This document shows, piece by piece, positions 44,018 through 53,179 of a DNA stretch of 64,000 nt. The notes beneath the pieces are model-generated. The model did not search any database. It was not told where the DNA came from and saw nothing but the letters and a program-made list of their open reading frames with translations. The position numbers were made by a program, and so were the translations under genes. The stretch comes from Aequorivita capsosiphonis DSM 23843 (lineage in GTDB: Bacteria; Bacteroidota; Bacteroidia; Flavobacteriales; Flavobacteriaceae). Numbering within the stretch: the first letter of the stretch is position 1; each line of letters starts with the position of its first letter. The DNA lies in the NCBI RefSeq assembly GCF_000429125.1, contig NZ_AUBG01000016.1:62001-126000 (forward strand). The letters run 5' to 3'.

Positions 44018-46147
44018 ATGAATTCCAATTTCTTGCAAACCCCTATCGTTTATTTGAAAGGCGTTGGCCCCAATAGGGCGGATTTGCTAAAAAAAGAACT
44101 TGGAATCCATAGTTTTCAAGATTTGCTCAATCTCTTTCCAAATCGCTATTTGGATCGTACCCAATATTATAAAATAGCGCAATTACAGCAAACCAACGCC
44201 GAAGTTCAGATAGTTGGAAAAATCACACATATTAAAACCGTAGAACAAAAGCGTGGCAAGCGATTGGTTGCAACTTTTAAAGACGAAACCGGCCAAATAG
44301 AACTCGTTTGGTTCCGTGGCCAAAAATGGATTCGCGAGAGTTTAAAAATAAACAAGCCGTATGTAATTTTCGGAAAAACGAATTATTTTAACGGTAGTTT
44401 CTCCATGCCGCACCCTGAAATGGAATTGGTGGAAACACACGAAAAAAGTATCCGTTCAGCCATGCAACCTGTGTATCCTTCCACCGAAAAATTAGGGAAC
44501 AGTGGCATCACAAACAGGGTGATAAATACCTTGATGCAGCAGCTATTTATTGAGAGCAAAAACAACTTTGCAGAAACCCTTTCCAAACCACTTTTGGAGG
44601 AGTTAAAGTTAGTGTCTAAAAAGGATGCACTTTTCAATGTACATTTCCCAAAAAGTCAAGCACATTTGGCACGTGCACAATACCGATTAAAGTTTGAGGA
44701 ATTGTTCTATATCCAACTGCAATTAGTTCGAAAAAACTTGCTCCATAAATCGAAAATAAAAGGTTATACTTTTGATAAAATCGGCGACAATTTCAACACG
44801 TTTTTTTCTAAACATTTACCCTTTGAATTAACCAATGCACAGAAACGGGTTATAAAGGAAATCCGCAATGATTTAGGGAGCAATGCGCAAATGAACCGAC
44901 TTCTCCAAGGCGATGTAGGTTCTGGGAAGACTATAGTGGCTTTAATGTCAATGCTGATAGCACTTGACAACGGTTTTCAAACTTGTTTAATGGCGCCGAC
45001 AGAAATTTTATCGATCCAACATTATACAGGTTTAATTGAATTGTGTGATAATTTGAATATAAGTATCGAATTACTAACTGGATCAACAAAAACTTCAAAG
45101 CGAAGGAAAATTCATGAAAAATTGGAAAATGGCAAGTTAGACATCTTGATCGGTACGCATGCCTTGCTTGAAGACAAGGTGAAGTTTAAAAATTTAGGGC
45201 TTGCCATTGTAGATGAACAACATCGTTTCGGCGTGGAACAAAGAAGCAAACTTTGGCATAAAGGAGGCGCCTCTGAGGAGGTTCGTGGGGCTATTCCCCC
45301 GCACATTCTAGTTATGACCGCCACCCCTATCCCCCGCACCCTTGCCATGAGTATTTACGGAGACCTGGATATTAGTGTAATTGACGAACTTCCTCCAGGT
45401 AGAAAAGATATCAAAACCGTACATCGTTTTGATGCAAATAGACTGAAGGTTTTTCACTTTATAAAAGACGAAATTTCCAAGGGTAGGCAGGTCTATGTTG
45501 TGTACCCCTTAATTCAGGAAAGCGAGACCATGGATTACAAAGATTTGATGGACGGGTACGAAAGTATTACGCGTGATTTCCCCTTGCCAGAGTATCAAGT
45601 TTCCATCGTGCACGGACAAATGAAACCAGCCGACAAAGAGTATGAAATGAATCGCTTTGTAAAAGGTGAAACCCAAATTATGGTCGCCACAACGGTTATA
45701 GAAGTTGGCGTAAATGTTCCAAATGCCAGTGTGATGATTATTGAAAGTGCAGAGCGTTTTGGGCTTTCACAATTACATCAATTGCGTGGTCGTGTAGGAC
45801 GTGGTGCCGAGCAGAGTTATTGTATTTTAATGACTAGCCATAAACTTTCCGCGGATGCGAAAACCCGCTTAGAAACCATGGTCCGCACCAGTGACGGCTT
45901 TGAAATTGCCGAAGTAGATTTAAAGCTCCGTGGTCCCGGCGATATGATGGGAACTCAGCAAAGTGGCGTTTTAAACCTTCGCATTGCAGATATAGTAAAG
46001 GATTCCGAAATATTAAAGATTGCCAGAAGTTATGCAATGCAGGTTTTAAAAGCAGACCCCAACCTTTCTTCTGAAGAAAACATTCCTATAAAGAATACGT
46101 ATGCACGATTGGTGAAGTATCGCAATATTTGGAATTATATTTCGTAG
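44018..46147 (+). CDS. recG: ATP-dependent DNA helicase RecG
   Basis: A 709-residue RecG: the N-terminal wedge/OB domain (YLKGVGPNRADLLKKELG, IKTVEQKRGKRLVATFKDETG), then Walker A GDVGSGKTIVA, the DEQHRFGVEQR box, MTATPIPRT, VYPLIQES, TTVIEVGVNVPNASVM and QLHQLRGRVGRG. It reverses stalled forks and processes branched DNA. It is alone on this strand, divergent from the PNGase-like gene across 189 AT-rich bases. Confidence 0.95.
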   Translation: MNSNFLQTPIVYLKGVGPNRADLLKKELGIHSFQDLLNLFPNRYLDRTQYYKIAQLQQTNAEVQIVGKITHIKTVEQKRGKRLVATFKDETGQIELVWFRGQKWIRESLKINKPYVIFGKTNYFNGSFSMPHPEMELVETHEKSIRSAMQPVYPSTEKLGNSGITNRVINTLMQQLFIESKNNFAETLSKPLLEELKLVSKKDALFNVHFPKSQAHLARAQYRLKFEELFYIQLQLVRKNLLHKSKIKGYTFDKIGDNFNTFFSKHLPFELTNAQKRVIKEIRNDLGSNAQMNRLLQGDVGSGKTIVALMSMLIALDNGFQTCLMAPTEILSIQHYTGLIELCDNLNISIELLTGSTKTSKRRKIHEKLENGKLDILIGTHALLEDKVKFKNLGLAIVDEQHRFGVEQRSKLWHKGGASEEVRGAIPPHILVMTATPIPRTLAMSIYGDLDISVIDELPPGRKDIKTVHRFDANRLKVFHFIKDEISKGRQVYVVYPLIQESETMDYKDLMDGYESITRDFPLPEYQVSIVHGQMKPADKEYEMNRFVKGETQIMVATTVIEVGVNVPNASVMIIESAERFGLSQLHQLRGRVGRGAEQSYCILMTSHKLSADAKTRLETMVRTSDGFEIAEVDLKLRGPGDMMGTQQSGVLNLRIADIVKDSEILKIARSYAMQVLKADPNLSSEENIPIKNTYARLVKYRNIWNYIS

Positions 46148-46366
46148 CCTATTATTAAAATATAATTTTTCTTTCTGTTAAAAAATAATACTCAAAAAAG
46201 AAATAAATTGAATGTAGTTACTTAACTGATACAATCATCAAACTTTAATGAGGGAAACTTCCATGGATTTAGGGGGATTTAATCCTACATTAGTTCAATT
46301 ATTTATCGTAATTTACTAACTATCTAATAGTTAGAAATTTTAACATCAAATCTTAAAGTAAATGAG

Positions 46367-47200
46367 ATGTTTCAGAGATATGTTCCATCCAAAACACTAC
46401 AGCCCTACATCGCTTTTTACTATACTATAAAATGTAGAAAGTCGGATTATGACTATATAATTAGTGAATATTCTTTACCTAATGGATTTGGATATATGGG
46501 GTTTCATTCTTGTGGTTCTTTCTATATATTTCAAAACAATAAAATAAAAGAGCTTCCAAGGTTCTATACAGTTGGCCAGCAAACGCAACACTACTATATT
46601 AATTCAGACTCGGATCTTGTAGATTTCTATGGTGTAGGGTTACAACCAACGGGATTATGGCATCTTTTTGGATTGGATATGCCCACAATCACAGATAGTG
46701 TTATTGCAACTACTTGTCTCTTCCGCAATGATTTTCAAAAATTCACGAAACAGTTTGATTCATTAAAAGAAGTTGCTCCAAAAATAAAGCTTATTGAAAA
46801 TCTTCTGCTCCATGAGTTATTAACCGCTCAACCACAATTAAATGTAATTGATTCAGCTATCCAAAAAATAAATGAAACTTACGGGTGTTGCTCACTTACT
46901 GAGATTACAAGTGGTTTGGGGATTAGTCCACGATATTTCCAAAAAAAGTTTAAAAAAATGGTTGGCATTACTCCTACTGCTTTCAAGCGTATTATCCGTT
47001 TTAATTTTATGTTTGCCGAAATTCAACCGGATTCCCATATAGATTATCAATCCTTAAGTGCGCTTTGCAATTATTATGATTTCCCCCACTTCTCCAAAGA
47101 CTTTAAAAAGTATTGTGGAGCCTGTCCCTCAAAATTTCATATAGACAAGTTCCATTTTCTTCAAGAAGTTATAACTTCAAAAGTTTTACTTGGAAAATAA
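46367..47200 (+). CDS. AraC family transcriptional regulator
   Basis: A 277-residue regulator with an N-terminal sensing domain (PSKTLQPYIAFYYTIKCRKS, of the DUF6597 type common in Bacteroidota) and a C-terminal AraC double helix-turn-helix: TEITSGLGISPRYFQKKFKKMVGITP and LSALCNYYDFPHFSKDFKKYCGACP. It lies 154 bases ahead of the M28 peptidase gene on the same strand and is the likely local regulator of that pair. A damaged copy of its last part and the sequence after it occurs at 50345-50491. Confidence 0.9.
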   Translation: MFQRYVPSKTLQPYIAFYYTIKCRKSDYDYIISEYSLPNGFGYMGFHSCGSFYIFQNNKIKELPRFYTVGQQTQHYYINSDSDLVDFYGVGLQPTGLWHLFGLDMPTITDSVIATTCLFRNDFQKFTKQFDSLKEVAPKIKLIENLLLHELLTAQPQLNVIDSAIQKINETYGCCSLTEITSGLGISPRYFQKKFKKMVGITPTAFKRIIRFNFMFAEIQPDSHIDYQSLSALCNYYDFPHFSKDFKKYCGACPSKFHIDKFHFLQEVITSKVLLGK

Positions 47201-47300
47201 CTACAAAATCCTTTTAAATAAATTAATTAACTGACTGCCAATTAATAAAGGACGCTTTTATACAACTCATTATAAAATTTCTACCTTACATTTAAACCAC

Positions 47301-47410
47301 TAAACTCCCCAATATTGATTATTAAAGAATATTAACCTCTTTAAATTTAATATTATGGGACATTTAAACTTTATCAATTCCGGAGCAAAAACATGCAAAA
47401 ACTACTTTGC
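47301..47410 (+). repeat. Leader cassette, copy 1 (upstream region plus first ~19 codons)
   Basis: About 110 bases with close likeness to 53070-53179. The shared part begins about 54 bases ahead of the ATG (AAAGAATATTAACCT is identical) and runs through ATGGGACATTTAAACTTTAT and the codons up to NYF, then stops abruptly. Confidence 0.85.
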
Positions 47411-49070
47411 GAAACACGAGGCTCCATTCCAATTAAAAGACAACAATAAACCTGACCCTTCCAAAAGTGGGTACGGGCTTGGCAAACGGAACAATTTTCT
47501 AACATTTATGTTTGGCATTTTCACACTCGCCTGTTTTGCTCAAAACACTGCACCACAAATCGAAATTACAGATGTAATCGTAGATGAAAGCGCAAAAACA
47601 CTTACCGTTAATTACTCCTTAAACGACGCCGAAAATGATTTATGTGAAGTATGGCTTAAAATGTCTTTAGATGATGGAATTTATTTTGAAACAATCCCAG
47701 AATTAAACATTTCAGGAGATATTGGTTCTGGTATTCATCCTTATCCCGTACATTCTTTTTCTTGGAATTACTCAGACTTAACTGTAGGAATTAGAAGTGT
47801 GGATATTAAACTCTATGCCTCAGACAATCAACCCGTTGATATTGCCGAAATGGTCAGCCAGGTTGATGAAGCAAGATTATTAAGCAACTTACAATTTATT
47901 GAAGGGGAGCGGCATTATTTAACGGCACCCGTCCATCTGGAGGAAGTACGTACATTTATTGAAGGTGCTTTTATAGATGCAAATCTTCAAACCGAACGCC
48001 ATGATTTCACGACTGAAGGTGTGACTATGCAGAATATCATTGGTCGAAAGCCTGGTGTAAAAGATGAGGGTATCACTTATATTATTGACGGTCATTTTGA
48101 TGGTGTGGCCGGCAGTCCGGCTGCTGACGATAACGGCTCAGCAGTAGCAGGAACACTTGAAGCACTTCGCATATTATCGCAATATACCTTTGAACATTCC
48201 ATTCGATTTATTGGTTTTGATGCTGAGGAAAGTTTATGGCCTAACGGAAGTGATCGGTACATTTACAATGGTATTAAACCTTTTGAGGATTTACAGGGAA
48301 CTTTAAATATGGAGATGATTGGGTTCTATTCTGATGTGCCAAACTCGCAAACCTTACCTGCGGGTTTCGGCACTCTTTTTCCAGAAGCTGTACAAGAGAT
48401 TGCAGATGACGATTACAGAGGGAATTTTCTATTTGGCGTTGGCAACACGCTCTCAAATCCGCTGTTAACAGCCTTTATTAATGCTTCAGAAAACTATGTT
48501 CCGGAATTAAGATTAATTACGGTCTCTGTAGCTGGTACGGGCCAGAGCGTACCGGATCTTCGCAGAAGTGATCACGCAAGTTTTTGGGATGCTGGTTTAC
48601 AAGCGCTGATGCTAACTGATACTGCCGACTTTAGAAATGAAAACTATCATACTCCCGGCGATAGCCTAGGCACCCTCGATTTTGAATTTATGAAAAACGT
48701 AGTGAAAGCCAATTTAGCAACGGCGGCCGTACTTGCCAAACCAATTAGCGCCGGATTTGACGAAGCTGATTTATCTGCTTGGTTAGGCATAGGAGAATAC
48801 GATCAGCAGTTTGCGACAGAAATATTTATATTTCCTAACCCATCAAATGGACTCTTATCATTACGGGTTGAGAATGCCAAAATTGGATTTATCGCTCGTG
48901 TTGAAGTTTACGATCTACTAGGAAAACGTGTTTACCTTGATGCCATAGACTTACCTGCAGGTACAAGTAATTCTGAAATTAACCTAGAGAATTTAGCCAA
49001 CGGTTCTTATATACTTATCCTAAATTCAGGAAATGCCAAAAAATCGATCGGATTTATTATTTCAGATTGA
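47355..49070 (+). CDS. M28 family peptidase with T9SS domain and MGHLNFINSG leader
   Basis: A 571-residue secreted peptidase. Residues 1-45 are a polar extension opening MGHLNFINSG; only then comes a signal-peptide-like core (FLTFMFGIFTLACFAQ, about 48-63). An Ig-like domain follows, then the M28 core with DGHFDGVAGSPAADDNGS near 245-262 and GFDAEESLWPNGSD near 286-299, and finally a T9SS type A domain (FIFPNPSNG). The metal ligands H, D, E are present. The leader is shared with the M4 peptidase at 53124 and nothing else in the window. It forms a pair with the T9SS gene 40 bases downstream. Confidence 0.88.
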   Translation: MGHLNFINSGAKTCKNYFAKHEAPFQLKDNNKPDPSKSGYGLGKRNNFLTFMFGIFTLACFAQNTAPQIEITDVIVDESAKTLTVNYSLNDAENDLCEVWLKMSLDDGIYFETIPELNISGDIGSGIHPYPVHSFSWNYSDLTVGIRSVDIKLYASDNQPVDIAEMVSQVDEARLLSNLQFIEGERHYLTAPVHLEEVRTFIEGAFIDANLQTERHDFTTEGVTMQNIIGRKPGVKDEGITYIIDGHFDGVAGSPAADDNGSAVAGTLEALRILSQYTFEHSIRFIGFDAEESLWPNGSDRYIYNGIKPFEDLQGTLNMEMIGFYSDVPNSQTLPAGFGTLFPEAVQEIADDDYRGNFLFGVGNTLSNPLLTAFINASENYVPELRLITVSVAGTGQSVPDLRRSDHASFWDAGLQALMLTDTADFRNENYHTPGDSLGTLDFEFMKNVVKANLATAAVLAKPISAGFDEADLSAWLGIGEYDQQFATEIFIFPNPSNGLLSLRVENAKIGFIARVEVYDLLGKRVYLDAIDLPAGTSNSEINLENLANGSYILILNSGNAKKSIGFIISD

Positions 49071-49110
49071 ATTGAAATTCTTATAAAACACTAATCTTAA
49101 ATTTCATATT

Positions 49111-50079
49111 ATGAAAATAGCTACAATAACTTTCGTATTGTGCGCAATCCTGACAATATCTATGTCAGGACAAAAAGCCAAAAAAAATATTGCGCCAATA
49201 GTATCTTCTAGCGAGCTGACATACAATTCTAAGGTTTCAGCCTCCAATTTAGCTTCTTGTAATGGAACTCTTCCAAATTATACCAACGGTACTACAAGTA
49301 TTTCAGGAAGGGTAGCATCTCAAGATTTTGATTTAAACTACAATGCCTATGATTGCCAGGCAGCAGATGATTTTGAGGCTCCCGGTATTGGGGAATCCAC
49401 AATTTGCAAAGTATCCGTAATTGGTAGATTTTCTGGTGGTGGTTTTGCTGCAGATCCTAGCAGCGAAATAGTGGTTGAATTATTTGTAGATGATGGTGGG
49501 CTACCAGGAACAATAATATATACTGAAAATTTTCCCGGAACTATAGATGACAACAATGACGGGGATTTTATATTAGGTCTAACTGGAGGACCTGAATTAA
49601 TGGGTGGTACAACATATTGGATAGGTGTTCAGGCCATATTGAACATTAATGGTGGACAATGGTATTGGGATACCGCAACAGATGGGAATGGAAATCCTTA
49701 TGCTTGGCAAAACCCTCTTGGCGGTTTTGGTCTTGGCTGTTTTACGTGGTCGCCCCATACAAACTGTTCATTATCTCCAGGACCAGATTTGATGATGGAT
49801 ATATCCTTTAATGAGTCTCTAGGAACAAACTCCAATTCCTTGGAAACAGCTGTCAAGATTTATCCAAACCCAGCAAATAACCAATTCACTTTACAAACTG
49901 AGGTGTCCTTGGAAAAATTGACAATATATGACCTTAGTGGAAGATTAATAAACAATGTAGATTTGTCGGAAATGAAGAATGAAAAAACGATTGATATTTC
50001 ATCATTGACTTCAGGAGTATATATTGTTCGTGTAAATAGTGATCAAGGTTCTATTGTAAAAAATTTACTGAAACAATAG
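49111..50079 (+). CDS. T9SS-secreted protein of unknown function (paralogue A)
   Basis: A 322-residue protein: signal peptide 1-20 (ITFVLCAILTISMSGQ), then LASCNGTLPNYTNG and a beta-rich domain with DDFEAPG, DDGGLPGT, YWIGVQA and QWYW, and a T9SS type A domain (KIYPNPANNQFTL). It is probably a jelly-roll-type binding module; no catalytic motif is seen. It is about 70% identical to the protein at 55932 by eye and its last ~220 bases of coding DNA are nearly the same. It follows the M28 gene at 40 bases, so they are probably one operon. Confidence 0.8.
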   Translation: MKIATITFVLCAILTISMSGQKAKKNIAPIVSSSELTYNSKVSASNLASCNGTLPNYTNGTTSISGRVASQDFDLNYNAYDCQAADDFEAPGIGESTICKVSVIGRFSGGGFAADPSSEIVVELFVDDGGLPGTIIYTENFPGTIDDNNDGDFILGLTGGPELMGGTTYWIGVQAILNINGGQWYWDTATDGNGNPYAWQNPLGGFGLGCFTWSPHTNCSLSPGPDLMMDISFNESLGTNSNSLETAVKIYPNPANNQFTLQTEVSLEKLTIYDLSGRLINNVDLSEMKNEKTIDISSLTSGVYIVRVNSDQGSIVKNLLKQ

Positions 50080-50346
50080 TCTTAATCAGAAAACCAAAAG
50101 GTCTTCTGCTATAGAATCCATAGCAGAAGACCTTTTTTATAATTATTGTGATAGAAAAAAAATAAAATCTATCCTTTTTATTTATTCCAATAAAAGATTA
50201 AGAATACTAAAAATTGCTTGAGAAGTTATGTTTAAGCAGACTTCAACCTTTCTCCTGAATAATTCCTTTCTATAGAAAACACCTTGGACAGTTGGTGAAG
50301 TTTTGACATTTGTATAATTATATATTGTAGATTTCATCAATCAAAA
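49857..50346 (+). repeat. Near-identical repeat, copy 1 (3' coding part plus ~260 bases after)
   Basis: Matches 56684-57165 with few changes, in both coding and non-coding parts. A run of 60 bases from TTCACTTTACAAACTGAGGT is identical. The repeat includes the terminator hairpin and the segment up to the words TTTCATCAAT. Copy 1 has an extra ~15 bases (TGACATTTGTATAAT). Confidence 0.9.
50096..50138 (+). terminator. Intrinsic terminator, paralogue A
   Basis: Seventeen-base stem AAAAGGTCTTCTGCTAT / ATAGCAGAAGACCTTTT around AGAATCC, followed by T. A strong end to the peptidase-paralogue operon. Confidence 0.92.
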
Positions 50347-50491
50347 TTTCATATAGGAAGTTCTATTTTCTACAAGAGGTAATCCCTTCAAAAGATTTGG
50401 TTGGCTTACCACTATAAAACTATTTTAAGTTTTCACATATAATTGATATTCAAATGATAAAGGCGGTTTTATACAAGCCGCTATAAGATTT
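50345..50491 (+). pseudogene. Remnant of an AraC gene 3' end with its downstream region
   Basis: Matches 47136-47281, that is the last ~20 codons of the AraC gene at 46367 and the sequence after it. TCAAAATTTCATATAG and the words TTTTATACAA...TATAA.ATTT recur at the same spacing. A one-base loss near 50357 shifts the frame, so this is a dead fragment. The rest of the ~430-base gap 50080-50551 is the repeat and terminator described separately. Confidence 0.7.
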
Positions 50492-50551
50492 GAACACTAT
50501 AAATAATTGGCAAAAAAAAGCTATCTTTATTTGGGATTTCATATAAATGAA

Positions 50552-52690
50552 ATGAGTAAAAAATTTATAGAAAAAGCGCATGGTATTGTGATGAGCAATC
50601 TTTCCGAGGAAAATTTCGGAGCAAGTAGCCTTGCATCAATGTTAGGATTGAGTACATCTCAAACACTCAGGAGAATAAAGGCCGCCACAGGAAAATCGGC
50701 AAATATATATATTAGGGATATTCGATTAAAGGAAGCTGCCCGATTAATTCAGGAAACCGAGCTCTCTTTTGCTGAAATTTCATATCAAGTAGGTTTTAAC
50801 AGTGCATCTTATTTTAGTAAAACCTTTAGCAAATATTATGGTATTACCCCAGGTGAGTTTAAAATCCGAAAACTTAGTTCGGAGGAATTGGATACTATCA
50901 AGCCCAAGCAAACCTTGCGTAGTTTTATTACAAGCAAATCGACTCTCTATATTGGTATTGTATTTCTGGCTTTGTTAGTAGGATATTTTATTGTAAATGA
51001 CATAGCGGCAAAAAATAATTCTCTACCCAATTCTATCGCGGTTTTACCATTTAAAGATTTGAGTCAACAGGACAACCAATGGTTTTGCGATGGCGTTTCA
51101 GAAAATATTTTACATTCCTTGGCACAGATAAAAGATGTAACGGTCACTTCTTTTACTTCTTCATCTACCTATAGAAATTCAGAAAAACGTATTCCAGAAA
51201 TTGCTAAGGAGTTGGGAGTCTCATATATTCTGGAAGGCAGTGTGGTACTACATGACAATAAAACAAAAATCATTGTTCAGTTGATTGATCGTAACGACAA
51301 TTATATTTGGTCCAAAGAATACTCTGATGATTTCAATAATATTATAGATATCCAGAACAATGTAGCCCAAGAGGTATTAAGTCAATTTAAAACAATCCTG
51401 ACTCCAATAGAGGAGCAAACCTTAAATGCCTACCCCACAAAAAATATGGAGGCTTATGCACTACATTTGGAAGGCAGCTTGATCAATGAAAGTAGAAAAT
51501 TTGAGGATTTAGAAAAAAACATTGAGAACAATAAGAAAGCCATTGCTTTAGATTCCAATTTTGTAGAGGCCTATGCCTAGGTGGCGTCGACAAATCTCGT
51601 GGTTGCCATTAACTACGAATTAAGTGGTAATAATAAATACGTAAAAGAAGCCCAAATTTATACTAATGAGGCTTTGGCTATAGACCCGAATTCTGCCAGG
51701 GCCAATGCGGTTAAAGCGAGACTCTTATTGGGTAATGATTGGAGTGAGAGTGAAAAGTATTTTAAAAAAGCCATCGCCTTAAATCCAAACGATAGCGAAA
51801 CACGCTATTGGTATGCAGATTATTTTCTTAAGTCTGAAAATTCTGATTTAAAACAAGCCCTCAATCAAGCAACTATCGCCTCTAAACTAAGTCCATTTTC
51901 TCCGAAAATTACTGCCAGATATGCATGGTTATTAATTTTAAATAAAAGGTTCGATGAGGCTGAATCCTATCTTACAGCTTACGGATTTGTTATACCTACT
52001 GATGAGAGGTTTCTAATTAGCTTACATTTAAGAAGTCGGAAAAATAAAGATTGGCAGCCCGTTTTTGATTGGGCATATACCTTAATTAAGAGTGATCCCG
52101 AAAATGCAGCAATGTACTACCACTATTTGGCCCAAGGTTACAATCAAATATACATAGACAAATTAAAGTCAATGGAATGTGCTAAGAAGGCTTATGAGTT
52201 AAATGATTATTTTTTATTTTTCTATATTAATAATTTAATGATAAATGGATTTCATAATAAGGCTGCCGAATTCCTTCAGTCTGATGTTTTTAAAAATCTT
52301 TCGGAAGAAAGTAAAAGATATTATACCTGGGAATACCAATACTACACTGGGAACTATGAAGAAGCTCAAAAGGAAATAGAAAAATATCCAAAAGCATTTA
52401 AGTATGCAGAGCTCTCGAAAACCTATGCACAGTTAGGAGATAGAGCGAAACTGGATAGCATCAACAAATTATATTTTGTACAAGGAGAATATAAATATTT
52501 TTACAGAGCCTATGTGCATGCTATATTAAAGGAACGGGATTCAATGTATTATTGCTTAAATAAAGTAAAATATAGTTACTATAATCCTTTTACATTAACA
52601 AACGGAAGTCCAGAATTCGAGCCTTACAAAAACGACTCTCGTTATAAGGCACTTTTAAAAGAGTTTTACATTCCAATTACGGTAAAGTAA
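50552..52690 (+). pseudogene. AraC-HTH/TPR regulator interrupted by an in-frame TAG
   Basis: One open frame from ATG 50552 (a TTG at 50507 is also possible) to 52690, broken by TAG at 51578-51580; the frame continues on both sides. N-terminal AraC double HTH (about residues 5-100), one transmembrane helix (about 130-147), a FlgO/TolB-like domain (IAVLPFKDLSQQDNQWFCDGVSENI), then TPR repeats across the second part. The lost codon is probably TGG (EAYA-W-VAST). A GTG directly follows the stop, so the TPR half might be reinitiated. Unless read through, the DNA-binding and sensory halves are separate. Confidence 0.8.
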
Positions 52691-53123
52691 AATTCCAATA
52701 ATATAACTGGAAATCTTTTAATCTTCACTAGCCTGTTTGGGAATTCCAACTCAATTAAAATTCTTCTTTTTATTACTACTGCAACGCTACACTGACGTGC
52801 CACGTATAGAACTGCGTGAAAATTTCAACAAAACGCCCAAATAAAACTAGGTATTGCCTGTTTTTTACAACATCTAAACATAGCTATTGATGTACTTTGA
52901 TACTATTAAAAATTGAGATGGTACTATCAATTATTGGCCAAATTAGAATTTAGTATTATGAAAAGAATCATAAATGCTGCCCGCATAAAATGTTCGAACA
53001 TCGATTGATGCTTTAGCACAATTTTTATGCAAGCCTATAGAAGATTACCTAATTACTTTTAAAAAAATACTAACTCCCACAATTGATTTAAAAAAGAATA
53101 TTAACCTATTTAAATTTATCATT
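52691..53123. other. Gene-free gap with mosaic fragments
   Basis: This 433-base AT-rich gap holds a fragment of the M4 gene start (52987-53020) and the upstream half of leader cassette copy 2. I see no open frame of interest and no clear terminator in the rest. Confidence 0.6.
52987..53020 (+). repeat. Fragment resembling the M4 gene coding start
   Basis: AAAATGTTCGAACATCGATT and the bases after it match 53287-53320, codons for NVQTSIDAL, with three substitutions and a shift, exactly 300 bases upstream of that part. It is out of any useful frame (an in-frame TGA follows). Confidence 0.55.
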
Positions 53124-53179
53124 ATGGGACATTTAAACTTTATCAATTCGGGAGTAAGAATAGCAGAAAACTACTTTAC
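53070..53179 (+). repeat. Leader cassette, copy 2 (upstream region plus first ~19 codons)
   Basis: Partner of 47301-47410. Non-coding and coding parts are equally conserved, and likeness ends after the NYF codons. Confidence 0.85.

Noticed and set aside
51581..52690. TPR part as an independent intact gene
   Set aside because: It continues in the same frame as the upstream HTH part with only a TAG between, so one broken gene is the simpler reading; reinitiation at the GTG remains possible.
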